NCBI GenBank assembly: GCA_029260395.1
Contig: JAJDDJ010000017.1
Span: forward strand, 52,134-116,133
Source of the DNA: Phycisphaerales bacterium
GTDB lineage: Bacteria > Planctomycetota > Phycisphaerae > Phycisphaerales > UBA1924
Direction: 5' to 3'
DNA length: 64,000 bases
The translations under genes were made by a program, and so were the position numbers. The notes below the pieces were generated by a model that saw only the letters and a program-made list of their open reading frames with translations, did not search any database and was not told the DNA's origin. The first letter of the stretch is position 1, and each line of letters begins with the position of its first letter. Positions 7,723 to 16,134 of the stretch are shown one piece after another.

Positions 7723-10395
7723 TTATCGCGAGGGCTTGCGGAACTCTTCGTACCAGTTCTCGATGATCGAGATAAACAGCGGCTGCGCGTCGGCCTCATC
7801 GGCGCCTCGTCGAATCGTGATGAATCGTCCTTCCTCTTTCCAAGGCTGCAACTCATCCAAGTTCTTCGTGTCGATGCCCTCGGCGAAGAGGGGTCTTGGC
7901 CGCGAGAGCGACAGCGCAGGCGTGCGCTCGACGTCAACCTCGTAGTAGGCTTCGCCCTCCCAATCCTGGAAGATGATGCGAGAGCCGTCGGACGACCACA
8001 CGGCGAATCGTCCACCTTCGGTGGAAACTTGCTGTGTGCCATCGCCTGAGGGCCACTCGATGCAGTACACCTCGCCGCGGCCGGATCTGCTCGATGCGTA
8101 CAGCGCATAAGAGCCATCCGGGCTGATCGACACACCGCTCCCAAATACCCGCGGCTTCTCAACCACAACACCCAGCGACGAGTAGTCATCCAGACGGATG
8201 GCGGCCAGACTTGCGGTGAACGGGTTGCGCAGGTCGCCGTCGGCGACCGCCGCGGTCGTCCACGTCGGGTCAACGCCGAGTACGAAACCATCGTATGACT
8301 CGCGGGAATCACCGCTGCCGTCTGCGGCAAGGAAGTGGGTCGTGAATCGCATCCCCTCTGTGAGTTGGACCTCGACCACCAGCAGTTCGGAGCTGTCCGG
8401 TGACCAAGCGACCGGGAACCCGAAGCCGCTGAATTTCTGGATTCGACGGCTGAACCCTCGATCGAAATCGTGCACCCACACATCCGCTTGCGACTGAATC
8501 GGACCCGAGGTGAATGCGAGCATGGAGCCGTCTGGTGAAGGGAGCAAGCCGGCGACACTTTCATCCGCCTCTGTGATCAGCTCAAACTCGCCGTCTGTCG
8601 TGATCCAGCCGATCTCGCCGCCCCATGACTGCTTGCCATTGCCGCGAACCACCGCGAGTGTGCCGTCGTTCGAGACCGAAGGCCCCGTGACATCGGACAT
8701 GACCAAGAACGGTTCGCCCTCGGTCTCCATTCGCTGCGGGGAAAACTTAACAGCCCAGAGATCCTTCAGATTCTTGACGCCACGGGTAAAGAGCACGTGC
8801 CCCGTTGGCGACCAGACGCACGTCGAGTTGAACACGTCATCGAACGCCGCGAGCGTGATGGCGCGTTCGCCGTCGTAGGCTACCAACGGCATGTCGCCAT
8901 TCTGGAGGTGCTCGAAGTAGACCAACACGCCGGTCCCCGGGATGACGAAAAACTCGTGGTAGTCGATTGTCACCTCGTCGTCGGCCTTGATGACCGTCTC
9001 GGCCTCTCCTCCCCTCTCGGGGAACGCGACCAGACGGCTGTCGATGTTCGCATCCAGCGTGCCATCGATGTTGGCGATGATCCGCCCATCATCGGTCCAG
9101 ACGAGCCCGTATTGGACGTCAAGCTCGGAAACGCGCACCGGGCGGCCCGCGAGCCCGAAGATCGCGAATACTCCTTCGCTGGTGCGAAAGCCGAGGCTCC
9201 GGCTGTCGGGCGACCAGAACAAATTGCTGGCACCTTCGGTGCCGGGCAGCGGTGCCGACTCGAACTGATTGAGCGGCCGAAGGTGGATCTGCTCGTCGCG
9301 AATGAACGCGATCTGGCGTCCGTCGGGTGAGATCGCCGGTCCAAACGTCCAAGGCCCAGCCGAACCGCTCGATCGGAGCACGTCAATCCTCTGGACAACG
9401 CGCTGGGGCTCGAGGATCGACCGCTGGGAAGCGAACCAACCCGCTGCCCCAGCGATTGCGGCGACGACAACGGCCGTGCCCAGTATCGCCGCCCACAGCA
9501 AACCGCGGGACTCCTGCACCTGCTCTGGTTCGAGTTCTTGAACTCCATCGGGTTGCAGCAACTCCACGCGCACGTCGCCGATGTCGCGGTAACGCAGGTT
9601 TTTGTCGCGGACGAGGCAGCGTTCAAGCACGCGGCGCACATTGATCGGCGTCTCGCGCGGCAGCAAGGCCAAATCGAGGTCCTTGTGCAGCACAGCGCCG
9701 ATGGAGTCGGTCGCGGTCTCGCCGTGGAAGGGGCTCGCGCCGACGAGCATCTCGTAGAGCAGCACGCCGAAGGACCAGATGTCGGTTCGTTTGTCGACGC
9801 GTCGGCCACGGGCTTGCTCGGGCGACATGTACGCAGCCGTGCCGAGGATCGCGCCGGCGATCGTGGGCGAGTTCTGAGGCGTGGTCATCGTGGGGCTGTC
9901 GAGTGCGCCCGTTGACGACTGCCCGCCGTCGTCGGTGCGCGCCAGACCGAAGTCGAGCACCTTTGCCTGACCGTCCGGCGTGACGATGATGTTCGCCGGC
10001 TTGAGATCTCGGTGAACAACGCCCGCCTCGTGCGCGGCCTCGATGCCCGCAGCGATCTGCACAGCGAGTTCGATTGCCTCATCCACCGGCAGCGGTCCAC
10101 GATCAAGCCGGTCGGCGAGCGTCACTCCCTCGACGTACTCGAGCACGAGGTACTTGGCGCCGTCCTGCTCTTCCACGCCGTGGATGCCCGCGAGATTGGG
10201 ATGGTTCAGGCTCGCCAGCGTCTTGGCTTCGCGCTCGAAGCGTTCGAGGCGTGCTGGGTCCGACGCGAGTTCTGGCGGCAGAGCTTTGATGGCGACCTGG
10301 CGATCCAGCCGAGTGTCCGTGGCAAGATAGACCACGCCCATCCCGCCTCGGCCGAGCTCGCGTTGAATATTGAATGGGCCGATACAGTCGGGCAT
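7723..10395 (-). CDS. Membrane Ser/Thr kinase fused to a TolB/WD40-type beta-propeller
   Basis: Hanks-type kinase of 890 residues. The cytoplasmic kinase domain spans about residues 7-280: glycine loop GRGGMGVVY (16-24), Lys37 in VAIK, catalytic Asp130 in HRDLKPAN, Asp148 in DFGLA, and activation-segment AYMSPEQARG. A single membrane helix follows at about 299-321 (LLWAAILGTAVVVAAIAGAA). The outside part holds PD40/TolB-like blades such as AISPDGRQIAFIRD, WSPDSRSLGFR, PSPDGSMLAFTSG and SISPDGSYALYASS. The ORF can be extended upstream into tRNA-Phe, so I start at ATG 10395, just before PDCIGPFNI. The layout suggests an outside propeller sensing a ligand or protein and an inside kinase. The signal and targets are unknown. 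Confidence 0.9.
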   Translation of the reverse strand: MPDCIGPFNIQRELGRGGMGVVYLATDTRLDRQVAIKALPPELASDPARLERFEREAKTLASLNHPNLAGIHGVEEQDGAKYLVLEYVEGVTLADRLDRGPLPVDEAIELAVQIAAGIEAAHEAGVVHRDLKPANIIVTPDGQAKVLDFGLARTDDGGQSSTGALDSPTMTTPQNSPTIAGAILGTAAYMSPEQARGRRVDKRTDIWSFGVLLYEMLVGASPFHGETATDSIGAVLHKDLDLALLPRETPINVRRVLERCLVRDKNLRYRDIGDVRVELLQPDGVQELEPEQVQESRGLLWAAILGTAVVVAAIAGAAGWFASQRSILEPQRVVQRIDVLRSSGSAGPWTFGPAISPDGRQIAFIRDEQIHLRPLNQFESAPLPGTEGASNLFWSPDSRSLGFRTSEGVFAIFGLAGRPVRVSELDVQYGLVWTDDGRIIANIDGTLDANIDSRLVAFPERGGEAETVIKADDEVTIDYHEFFVIPGTGVLVYFEHLQNGDMPLVAYDGERAITLAAFDDVFNSTCVWSPTGHVLFTRGVKNLKDLWAVKFSPQRMETEGEPFLVMSDVTGPSVSNDGTLAVVRGNGKQSWGGEIGWITTDGEFELITEADESVAGLLPSPDGSMLAFTSGPIQSQADVWVHDFDRGFSRRIQKFSGFGFPVAWSPDSSELLVVEVQLTEGMRFTTHFLAADGSGDSRESYDGFVLGVDPTWTTAAVADGDLRNPFTASLAAIRLDDYSSLGVVVEKPRVFGSGVSISPDGSYALYASSRSGRGEVYCIEWPSGDGTQQVSTEGGRFAVWSSDGSRIIFQDWEGEAYYEVDVERTPALSLSRPRPLFAEGIDTKNLDELQPWKEEGRFITIRRGADEADAQPLFISIIENWYEEFRKPSR

Positions 10396-10479
10396 GCCCG
10401 CAGGGTATTGCCGCAAGCCCGCGTATGCAGATTGCTGGATGCTGCTGCACTCGCGAACCGATCGAATGGCCATTCGAAA

Positions 10480-10552
10480 TGGGCAGAGGCGGACTTGAAC
10501 CGCCGACACCGGCATTTTCAATGCCGTGCTCTACCAACTGAGCTACCTGCCC
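10480..10552 (-). tRNA. tRNA-Phe (GAA)
   Basis: Read on the minus strand it starts GGGCAGGTAGCTCAG and ends with the T arm GGTTCAAGTCC and acceptor CTGCCC plus discriminator A. The anticodon stem CGGCA/TGCCG encloses the loop TTGAAAA, giving anticodon GAA. All four arms pair, with one G-T at the inner end of the acceptor stem. No CCA is encoded. It lies 84 bp upstream of the kinase gene on the same strand. Confidence 0.96.
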
Positions 10553-10747
10553 GGGATGTCTGCCCCCCAGCCATCGGCCGGGAGGGACGACAAGCGTACC
10601 CCGATGCCGGGCCACGTCAACCGGTCGGGCCGTCTGAACCGCCTGCGCGGCCTGCTGCCGACCGGCTCGCTCCAACCCGGCCCGCCTGACGTACCCCGCC
10701 CACTCGGCCCACCCACTTGGCCCACTCGCAGGCCGTACCATGCGGGC

Positions 10748-11632
10748 ATGAGCCAGACCGCTACCAAGCCCGCGCCTGCCACAGGTTCGCCCGCCGCCGA
10801 GCCGCTCTTGAGCGTCGAGCACCTCAAGACGTACTTTCCGGTCCGCAGCGGGCTGCTCCAGCGGGTCACGAGTCATGTGAAGGCGGTGGACGATGTGAGC
10901 TTCACGCTGGCCAAGGGCGAAACGCTGGGCCTTGTGGGCGAGTCAGGCTGCGGCAAGACAACCGTCGGCCGATCGATCCTTCGGCTCATCGAGCCCACCG
11001 GCGGCACGGTGAAGTTCGAGGGCAAGGATGTGCTCAGCGCCACCGGCGCATCGATGAAAGCCCTCCGGCGGGAAATGCAGATCATCTTCCAGGACCCCGC
11101 GGGCTCGCTGAACCCCCGCATGCGGATCGCGCAGATCGTCGCTGAGCCGCTGGTCGTCCACGGCATCGCCAAGGGACGCGACGAACTCCGCGACCGGGCC
11201 GAGAAGCTACTGGTCCGTTGCGGCATGCCCGCAGCGGCCGCTGACCGGTTCCCCCACGAGTTCAGCGGCGGACAGCGCCAGCGCATCGGCATCGCCCGTG
11301 CGCTCGCGCTCGACCCCAAGTTCATCATCTGCGACGAGCCGACGAGCGCGCTGGATGTGTCGATCCAGGCGCAGATCATCAACCTGCTGGACGACCTGCA
11401 GAGCGAGTTTGGGCTCAGCTACCTGTTCATCAGCCACGACATGGCGGTGATCAAGCACGTGTGCCGGAACATCGCGGTGATGTACAAGGGCAAGATCGTC
11501 GAGCGCGGCACACGCGACGAGATTACCGAGAACCCCCAGCACCGGTACACGCAGTCGCTGCTGAGCGCGGTGCCAGAGACCGACCCCCGCACGCAGAAGC
11601 AGCGGGTAGTGTTTGATGGCGGGGCGATGTAG
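10748..11632 (+). CDS. Oligopeptide/dipeptide ABC transporter ATPase (OppF/DppF-like), orphan
   Basis: ATP-hydrolysing subunit of a peptide importer, 294 residues. Walker A is GESGCGKTT, the ABC signature [15 protein letters not shown], Walker [13 protein letters not shown], and the switch His lies in [11 protein letters not shown]. It belongs to the OppF/DppF branch ([20 protein letters not shown] near the N-terminus). It ends soon after [16 protein letters not shown], so the C-terminal oligopeptide-transporter extension with its Cys-rich tail is missing. No permease or binding protein lies nearby, so it must pair with a transporter elsewhere. I use ATG 10748; longer frames would run through the tRNA region. 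The ribosome site is weak. Confidence 0.88.
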   Translation: MSQTATKPAPATGSPAAEPLLSVEHLKTYFPVRSGLLQRVTSHVKAVDDVSFTLAKGETLGLVGESGCGKTTVGRSILRLIEPTGGTVKFEGKDVLSATGASMKALRREMQIIFQDPAGSLNPRMRIAQIVAEPLVVHGIAKGRDELRDRAEKLLVRCGMPAAAADRFPHEFSGGQRQRIGIARALALDPKFIICDEPTSALDVSIQAQIINLLDDLQSEFGLSYLFISHDMAVIKHVCRNIAVMYKGKIVERGTRDEITENPQHRYTQSLLSAVPETDPRTQKQRVVFDGGAM

Positions 11633-11662
11633 CGGGCGTGCTTCGGTTGTGGAGGTCCGACC

Positions 11663-13138
11663 ATGCTGAGCTGGCGCATGTTCACCGACCCGTATTCGAT
11701 CGCGACGATTGTCCTTCCGCTCGTAGTGCTGCTCTGGCTGTGCGGACGTGCGCTATTCGCCGGCAGGCTCGGCAGGGGGCCTCGGTGCGGGGCGTGCAAG
11801 CACGAGACCGCCGTGCCCCCGGGCGACCGCTGCCCCGAGTGCGGGATGCTCTACACGGATGCGGGTATCACGACTCGCAGGCTCCGCCGGCTTGGTGCGT
11901 TTCCGATGGTGCTTGTGCTGGCAGCGTGGACGGTGTTCGCCGGAGCGATGGCGTTCCGCTCTGATCTCTGGCTGAAGTCTCGTGCGGAGTCAGCAGTTGA
12001 TGAGGAGCTCAGCGAAGCGCTATCAACTGGCCGGTTCAGTGTGTACCGGTTCGATGTGAAGATGTCGCCAAACGGTCAGTTTCTCGGGCTTGAACGTCGA
12101 TCTCCTACCGCATCACTCTCTCTGTCTCTTCGCGGTCAGTTTCAAACCTCTGGTGATGAGGTGTCTAAGTTCGACGCGGATCTCGTCGTAGAGCCGACCG
12201 GCAAGCCCCCATTGTTTCTGACAATTAGCTTCCCGTCAGTTACCTGGAGTACCGCTCACCATGAATTGGGGAAGTCCCAAGGCGAGCCCGTGACACGCGA
12301 TTCCCTTCGGCACATGTTCTTGCTTGGGGACTCGGGCTTTTCACCCCAGCAGATCCAGTCCCAAGTCGAACATCTGTGGACGATGCTCGACAAGCTTGCC
12401 TCACATCCTGTGACACTGCATGAGCATGCGTTTCGCGTGTCAGATTGGGAAGTGCCGCAAGGACCAAGAGGCTTTGGCAACGGCAGTTGGGTTCTCTCTC
12501 GCTCTTCTCGCGGCGAGAAATTCGCCAATCACACGCTGCGCCTTGCGGACAGCCGGAAGAGCGGCGCAACGAGTCCACTCACAGCGAACTTCATATACAC
12601 CGCTTCGACGAATCCGACGGATACTGCTCTGCCGCTCTTGCCACCTCTGACCGCTTCAAGGATACAGATTGCTGACAACAGCAAGATGCTCGTGAGCATT
12701 GGGCATACTCCACGCGGCTGGTTCGTCGAGTCACCTCGATCGACAGCGGTTGCTGAATCAAATGCGTTCGGCTTCGAGGCGAAGGACTGGCGGGCTCTGC
12801 TCTCTACTGTCCGCGCTGATCTCGGACCTATTGCGCTAAACGACCTCGCTCTCATTTGCCAAGCTGTGATAGACCCAATGGCTGCCGACGCGTTTCATGT
12901 ATTGTCGCCAGATCCTTCGATTGAGCGAGATACACACCCGCTTAGGCTGCAAACGAGCCTTGGTAGTTCGTACATATCCACGGGCCTTGACAGTACGCTG
13001 GCCCGCGCGGAGCTCTTGAGAGCTGCCAAGGCCAGAGCAACGGTCATCGCGCTTGGCGCTAGCATGACTGCTTGGCTGCTCGGCCTCATCACTCTCCTCC
13101 TCACCCGCCCGCGCCTGCCACGCCCCGAAGCAGGCTGA
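11663..13138 (+). CDS. Membrane protein with N-terminal zinc ribbon, unknown function
   Basis: A 491-residue protein I cannot name. Membrane helix 1 is at about 12-29. A zinc-ribbon follows with Cys42, Cys45, Cys57 and Cys60 (RCGACKHETAVPPGDRCPEC). Helix 2 is at about 79-97, then a large domain of about 350 residues, and a final helix (IALGASMTAWLLGLITLLL) before a short Pro/Arg tail. The ribbon should lie in the cytoplasm and the large domain outside. GGAGG precedes the ATG. The stop overlaps the ATG of the acetyltransferase by one base. Codon use in the middle third looks less GC-biased than in the neighbours, with more T and A at third positions, which may mean relaxed constraint or later acquisition. 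Confidence 0.75.
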   Translation: MLSWRMFTDPYSIATIVLPLVVLLWLCGRALFAGRLGRGPRCGACKHETAVPPGDRCPECGMLYTDAGITTRRLRRLGAFPMVLVLAAWTVFAGAMAFRSDLWLKSRAESAVDEELSEALSTGRFSVYRFDVKMSPNGQFLGLERRSPTASLSLSLRGQFQTSGDEVSKFDADLVVEPTGKPPLFLTISFPSVTWSTAHHELGKSQGEPVTRDSLRHMFLLGDSGFSPQQIQSQVEHLWTMLDKLASHPVTLHEHAFRVSDWEVPQGPRGFGNGSWVLSRSSRGEKFANHTLRLADSRKSGATSPLTANFIYTASTNPTDTALPLLPPLTASRIQIADNSKMLVSIGHTPRGWFVESPRSTAVAESNAFGFEAKDWRALLSTVRADLGPIALNDLALICQAVIDPMAADAFHVLSPDPSIERDTHPLRLQTSLGSSYISTGLDSTLARAELLRAAKARATVIALGASMTAWLLGLITLLLTRPRLPRPEAG

Positions 13139-13623
13139 TGCGCATCCGCCCCACCACCGCCGACGACCTGCCCGCGATCCGCGAGATCACGAACCTCGAG
13201 ATCCTGCACGGCTACGCGCACTTCGGCACCGAGACCGAGCCGATCGAGACGTGGCGTGAGCGATTTGAGCACGAAACGCCCCGGTATCCGTGGCTGGTGG
13301 CCGAGGCGCAGGGCGCAGTAGTCGGCTACGCCAAGGCCGGGCCGTGGAAGCAGCGGCAGGCGTACGCGTTCACCTGCGAGATCGGCGTGTATGTGCGCAC
13401 CGAGGCGCAGGGGCGGGGCATCGGGTCTGCGCTGTATGCCGAGTTGTTCGCCCGCCTGGCAACAGCGGGTTTCAAGACGGTGCTCGCGGGCGTGGCGCTG
13501 CCGAACGATGCGAGCGTGCGCATGCACGAGCGCGCGGGCATGGAGCGCGTGGGCACGCTGCCGAGGGTTGGCTGCAAGTTCGGCGCGTGGCACGATGTAG
13601 CGTACTTCGCGCTGCACCTGTAA
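13138..13623 (+). CDS. GNAT N-acetyltransferase, phosphinothricin-acetyltransferase-like
   Basis: Acetyl-CoA-dependent N-acetyltransferase of 161 residues. It begins MRIRPTTADDLPAIREI as in the PAT branch, with the acetyl-CoA loop VYVRTEAQGRGIGSALYAEL (motif A, Q-G-R-G-I-G) and the later NDASVRMHERAGMERVGTL segment. ATG 13138 shares its A with the upstream TGA. Members acylate small amines or amino-acid analogues such as methionine sulfoximine. The true substrate cannot be read from sequence. Confidence 0.9.
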   Translation: MRIRPTTADDLPAIREITNLEILHGYAHFGTETEPIETWRERFEHETPRYPWLVAEAQGAVVGYAKAGPWKQRQAYAFTCEIGVYVRTEAQGRGIGSALYAELFARLATAGFKTVLAGVALPNDASVRMHERAGMERVGTLPRVGCKFGAWHDVAYFALHL

Positions 13624-13642
13624 TCGCGGTGGTTAGATCGGC

Positions 13643-14383
13643 TCAGCCGCGAGCAGAATCGTATCGGCGCTGAATCTCGGGCCAGTTGATCACGTTCATA
13701 AACGCCTCAAGGTACGTCGCCCGACGGTTCTGGTACTTGAGGTAGTACGCGTGTTCCCAGACATCCACGCCCAGCAGCGGGATGCTGCCGGGCACGAGCA
13801 GCTTCTGCTGGTTCTCCATTTGCGAGATCATGAGCATGCTCGCGGTGGGCTCGTACACGAGCCACGCCCAGCCCGAGCCCTCGACCGTGGCGGCGGCCCG
13901 TTGAAACTGCCAAGCGAAGCGGTCGTAGCTGCCGAAGTTGCGGTTGATGGCCTCGGCCAGGATGCCGGTGGGCGCGCCGCCCCCGTCCTCATCAGCGGGA
14001 GCCATTCCAGACCAGAACAGCGTGTGGTTGAGGTGTCCGCCCGCGTGAAAGCTGAGCTGACGCTGCCAGTGTTGGATCGTCGCAGCATCGGCGGTCTCCG
14101 CCCGCATGGCGTGCAACCGGTCGAGTGCGGCGTTGAGGCCCTTGACGTACCCCGCGTGGTGCTTGTCGTGGTGGATTTCCATCGTCTGCGCGTCGATGTG
14201 AGGCTCGAGCGCATCGAAGGCGTAGGGCAACGGGGGCAGCTCGTACGCCATCTTGGCATCGTTCCAGCCGAGCGACGCAGCGGTGTGCGCCCTCGCACGA
14301 GAGGTACTCGCACTGATCGCGGCGAGTCCGGTCGCACCGAGCACGCCCAGTGCGGTTCGGCGGTTGATGGTGGAATCAGTCAT
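13643..14383 (-). CDS. Superoxide dismutase (Fe/Mn family) with a Tat signal
   Basis: Converts superoxide to oxygen and peroxide; 246 residues. The metal ligands are His71 (EIHHDKHH), His120 (GGHLNHTLFW), Asp207 and His211 (LGVDVWEHAYY). The AGGHLNHTLFW block is closer to Mn or cambialistic enzymes than to strict Fe enzymes, but the metal is an inference. Unusually it has an N-terminal twin-arginine leader, NRRTALGVLGATGLAAISA, ahead of the normal start of the fold at YELPPLPYAFDALEPH. That predicts export of the folded, metal-loaded enzyme, whereas most bacterial Fe/Mn enzymes are cytosolic. Confidence 0.93.
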   Translation of the reverse strand: MTDSTINRRTALGVLGATGLAAISASTSRARAHTAASLGWNDAKMAYELPPLPYAFDALEPHIDAQTMEIHHDKHHAGYVKGLNAALDRLHAMRAETADAATIQHWQRQLSFHAGGHLNHTLFWSGMAPADEDGGGAPTGILAEAINRNFGSYDRFAWQFQRAAATVEGSGWAWLVYEPTASMLMISQMENQQKLLVPGSIPLLGVDVWEHAYYLKYQNRRATYLEAFMNVINWPEIQRRYDSARG

Positions 14384-14451
14384 GGCTGTGCTCCTTGGTT
14401 AGCGAGGGCGGGGACGTTGTGTTTCCAAGGACGATAGGTATGCAATCGCGT

Positions 14452-15090
14452 TCACCACTCGCCGGAGAACAGGCCCGAGCCGCTGCCCTCGCTGGACTGT
14501 CGGCCTTCGATCGCTGCGATTAGACAGCCCATCGCGAGGATCACGAACAGGTCCATGGGCGGAGGATCGGCGACGACCACAACATCGAGCTTGTAGATGA
14601 ATGGGTTGAACCGGGTGCGGAACTCTGCGATGGGCGTGCCGTCGGTCTCCTTGAGATCGAACCGCTGGGGCGAGATCGTCGCGAACATGGGGATGAACCG
14701 GCGGGCGAACGCCAGGCCGCGCGAGTCCTCGCTGAGGTCGGCGCACTGCTCGCCGTTGGCATCGAACACGAGCCACGAGTCGCGGATGATCGACCTGAGT
14801 CCCTTGCGGCGGATCGAGCCGAGCACCTCGCCGGTCGGCGATGCGATGTCGTAGGTCGCGCCGAAGTCGATGATGCTGCGCGCACGCATGCTGAACAGCT
14901 CGGTCGAGAGCGACTCATCGGTGTAGAGCCGGAGGTCCTCTTTGAGCTTGAACGCCTTCTGCTTGCAAAAGCCGACCACGTTGCCCTGCGCGTCGTAGAT
15001 GTGGAACGCGGCACCGAAGATCTTGAAGATCTTTTGGCGGATCGTGAAGTGGTCGGGCCCGGGCTGATCGAGGGGATGGGGCTGGGTCAT
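14452..15090 (-). CDS. LURP-one-related (Tubby-like) protein
   Basis: A 212-residue protein of the LURP-one/YxjI type, a Tubby C-terminal-like beta barrel with a central helix. Repeated strand pairs can be read: FTIRQKIFKIFGAAFHIYDA, GNVVGFCKQKAFKLKEDLRL, YDIASPTGEVLGSIRRKGL and SWLVFDANGEQCADL, ending in a hydrophobic FVILAMGCLIAAIEG. The barrel class is related to phospholipid scramblases, and a membrane or lipid-binding role is plausible but unproven. Start ATG 15090 is set by a GGGAGG ribosome site, which lies inside a strong hairpin described separately. Confidence 0.8.
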   Translation of the reverse strand: MTQPHPLDQPGPDHFTIRQKIFKIFGAAFHIYDAQGNVVGFCKQKAFKLKEDLRLYTDESLSTELFSMRARSIIDFGATYDIASPTGEVLGSIRRKGLRSIIRDSWLVFDANGEQCADLSEDSRGLAFARRFIPMFATISPQRFDLKETDGTPIAEFRTRFNPFIYKLDVVVVADPPPMDLFVILAMGCLIAAIEGRQSSEGSGSGLFSGEW

Positions 15091-15102
15091 AGAAAGGCAA
15101 AC

Positions 15103-15134
15103 CTCCCACAGCGGATGAGATTCCGCAGCGGGAG
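15103..15134 (-). promoter_or_regulatory. Hairpin covering the ribosome site of the LURP-one gene
   Basis: CTCCC at 15103-15107 pairs with GGGAG at 15130-15134, and GCGGA at 15111-15115 with TCCGC at 15122-15126. A symmetric 3x3 internal loop separates the two helices, and a six-base loop closes the end. In the minus-strand transcript the Shine-Dalgarno GGGAGG (complement of 15102-15107) forms the 3' arm, so folding would block initiation at ATG 15090. This could be a translational switch or RNA thermometer. The pairing is seen directly; the function is inferred. Confidence 0.5.
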
Positions 15135-15196
15135 GAGTGTACAGGCACTTGATGGCTAGCAACGGGGCCGGTGCAGATCTACCGAGTCAGGCTGTA

Positions 15197-15997
15197 TCAG
15201 ACCTGCTCGCCGACCTTCCAGCGTCGGAAAGTCGTGACGTTCGCATCGCCCAGCACTTCCTTGACCGTCTTGGAGGGGTCCATGACGAACGGCTGCTCGA
15301 CCAGCGCGATCTCGGCGAAGAACTTCCGCATGCCGCCCTCGACCATCTTCTCGGCGATCTCCTGGGGCTTGCCGCTCTCCATGGCCTGCTCGATGCGGAA
15401 CTTGCGTTCGCGCTCGACGACCTCGGCTGGAATGTCGTCCGAGGTCACACCCGCTGGCGGCGGGAACGCGGCGGCGATATGCATGCATACCTTCTTGAGC
15501 ATCTCGGAGTCGGCCGCGTTGCTGGTCTGGATGAGCACCGCGGTCTTGCCGTCGAAGTGGACGTAGCTGCCGAAGCCGCCGCCCTCGAGCACCTCGCCGC
15601 GTGCGAACGAGATGTTCTCGCCGGTCGTGATCCTGAGGTCGTCGATGGCGGCCTTGCCCTCGTCGTTGGGCTCAAACTTACCGGCTCCGCCGCTGAGCGC
15701 CGCGCCCGCGATCTGCGAGGTGACGCTGATGAACTTGTCGTTCTTCGCTGTGAAGTCGGTCTCGGCTCTGATCTCGATGATGGAGGCTATTCCGTCCTTG
15801 ACAGCGACGTCGACCCTGCCCTCGCCGGCGGCGCGGTCGGACCGCGTCTCCATCTTGCCCTTGAGCTTCTTGCGGAGCAGGTCCTCGGCGCGCTCGGGGT
15901 CGCCGTCGGCCTCAAGCAAGGCCTTCTTGCATTCCATCATGGCCAGGCCGGTCTTGTTGCGAAGGGCCATCACGTCTTTGGCATTGATCGTGGACAT
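15197..15997 (-). CDS. tsf: Translation elongation factor Ts
   Basis: Nucleotide exchange factor for EF-Tu; 266 residues. The N-terminal UBA-like domain reads DVMALRNKTGLAMMECKKAL, and the core signature EIRAETDFTAKNDKF (TDF..KN contacts EF-Tu) is intact. The C-terminal half has VALVEQPF-like IALVEQPFVMDPSKTVKEVL. It lies downstream of rpsB on the same strand across a 137-bp gap with several hairpins, the usual rpsB-tsf order. Confidence 0.97.
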   Translation of the reverse strand: MSTINAKDVMALRNKTGLAMMECKKALLEADGDPERAEDLLRKKLKGKMETRSDRAAGEGRVDVAVKDGIASIIEIRAETDFTAKNDKFISVTSQIAGAALSGGAGKFEPNDEGKAAIDDLRITTGENISFARGEVLEGGGFGSYVHFDGKTAVLIQTSNAADSEMLKKVCMHIAAAFPPPAGVTSDDIPAEVVERERKFRIEQAMESGKPQEIAEKMVEGGMRKFFAEIALVEQPFVMDPSKTVKEVLGDANVTTFRRWKVGEQV

Positions 15998-16020
15998 GTG
16001 CGTCTCTCCGGTCGTTGGAG

Positions 16021-16123
16021 CCGAGGGCCTCGAATAAGAATCCTCGGCATGAGCCCACCACTGCTCAAGAGGGGTGGCTCACGGGTTCGGGTTGCTTGCG
16101 AACACGCGGGGACTCTTCCCCGC
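16021..16123 (-). promoter_or_regulatory. Three hairpins in the rpsB-tsf intercistronic gap
   Basis: Inverted repeats: GCGGGG 16106-16111 with CCCCGC 16118-16123 (six-base loop); GAGCC/ACC 16051-16059 with GGT/GGCTC 16073-16080 (one bulged C); and CCGAGG 16021-16026 with CCTCGG 16042-16047. The first stands 11 nt after the rpsB stop codon. None is followed by a T-run, so these look more like processing or attenuation structures that set the S2 to EF-Ts ratio than full terminators. Confidence 0.45.
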
Positions 16124-16134
16124 ATGGGTCAGAA

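Noticed and set aside
10012..10689. Plus-strand frame of 225 codons spanning tRNA-Phe
   Set aside because: It crosses the tRNA gene and is antisense to the kinase domain, whose motifs are unambiguous.
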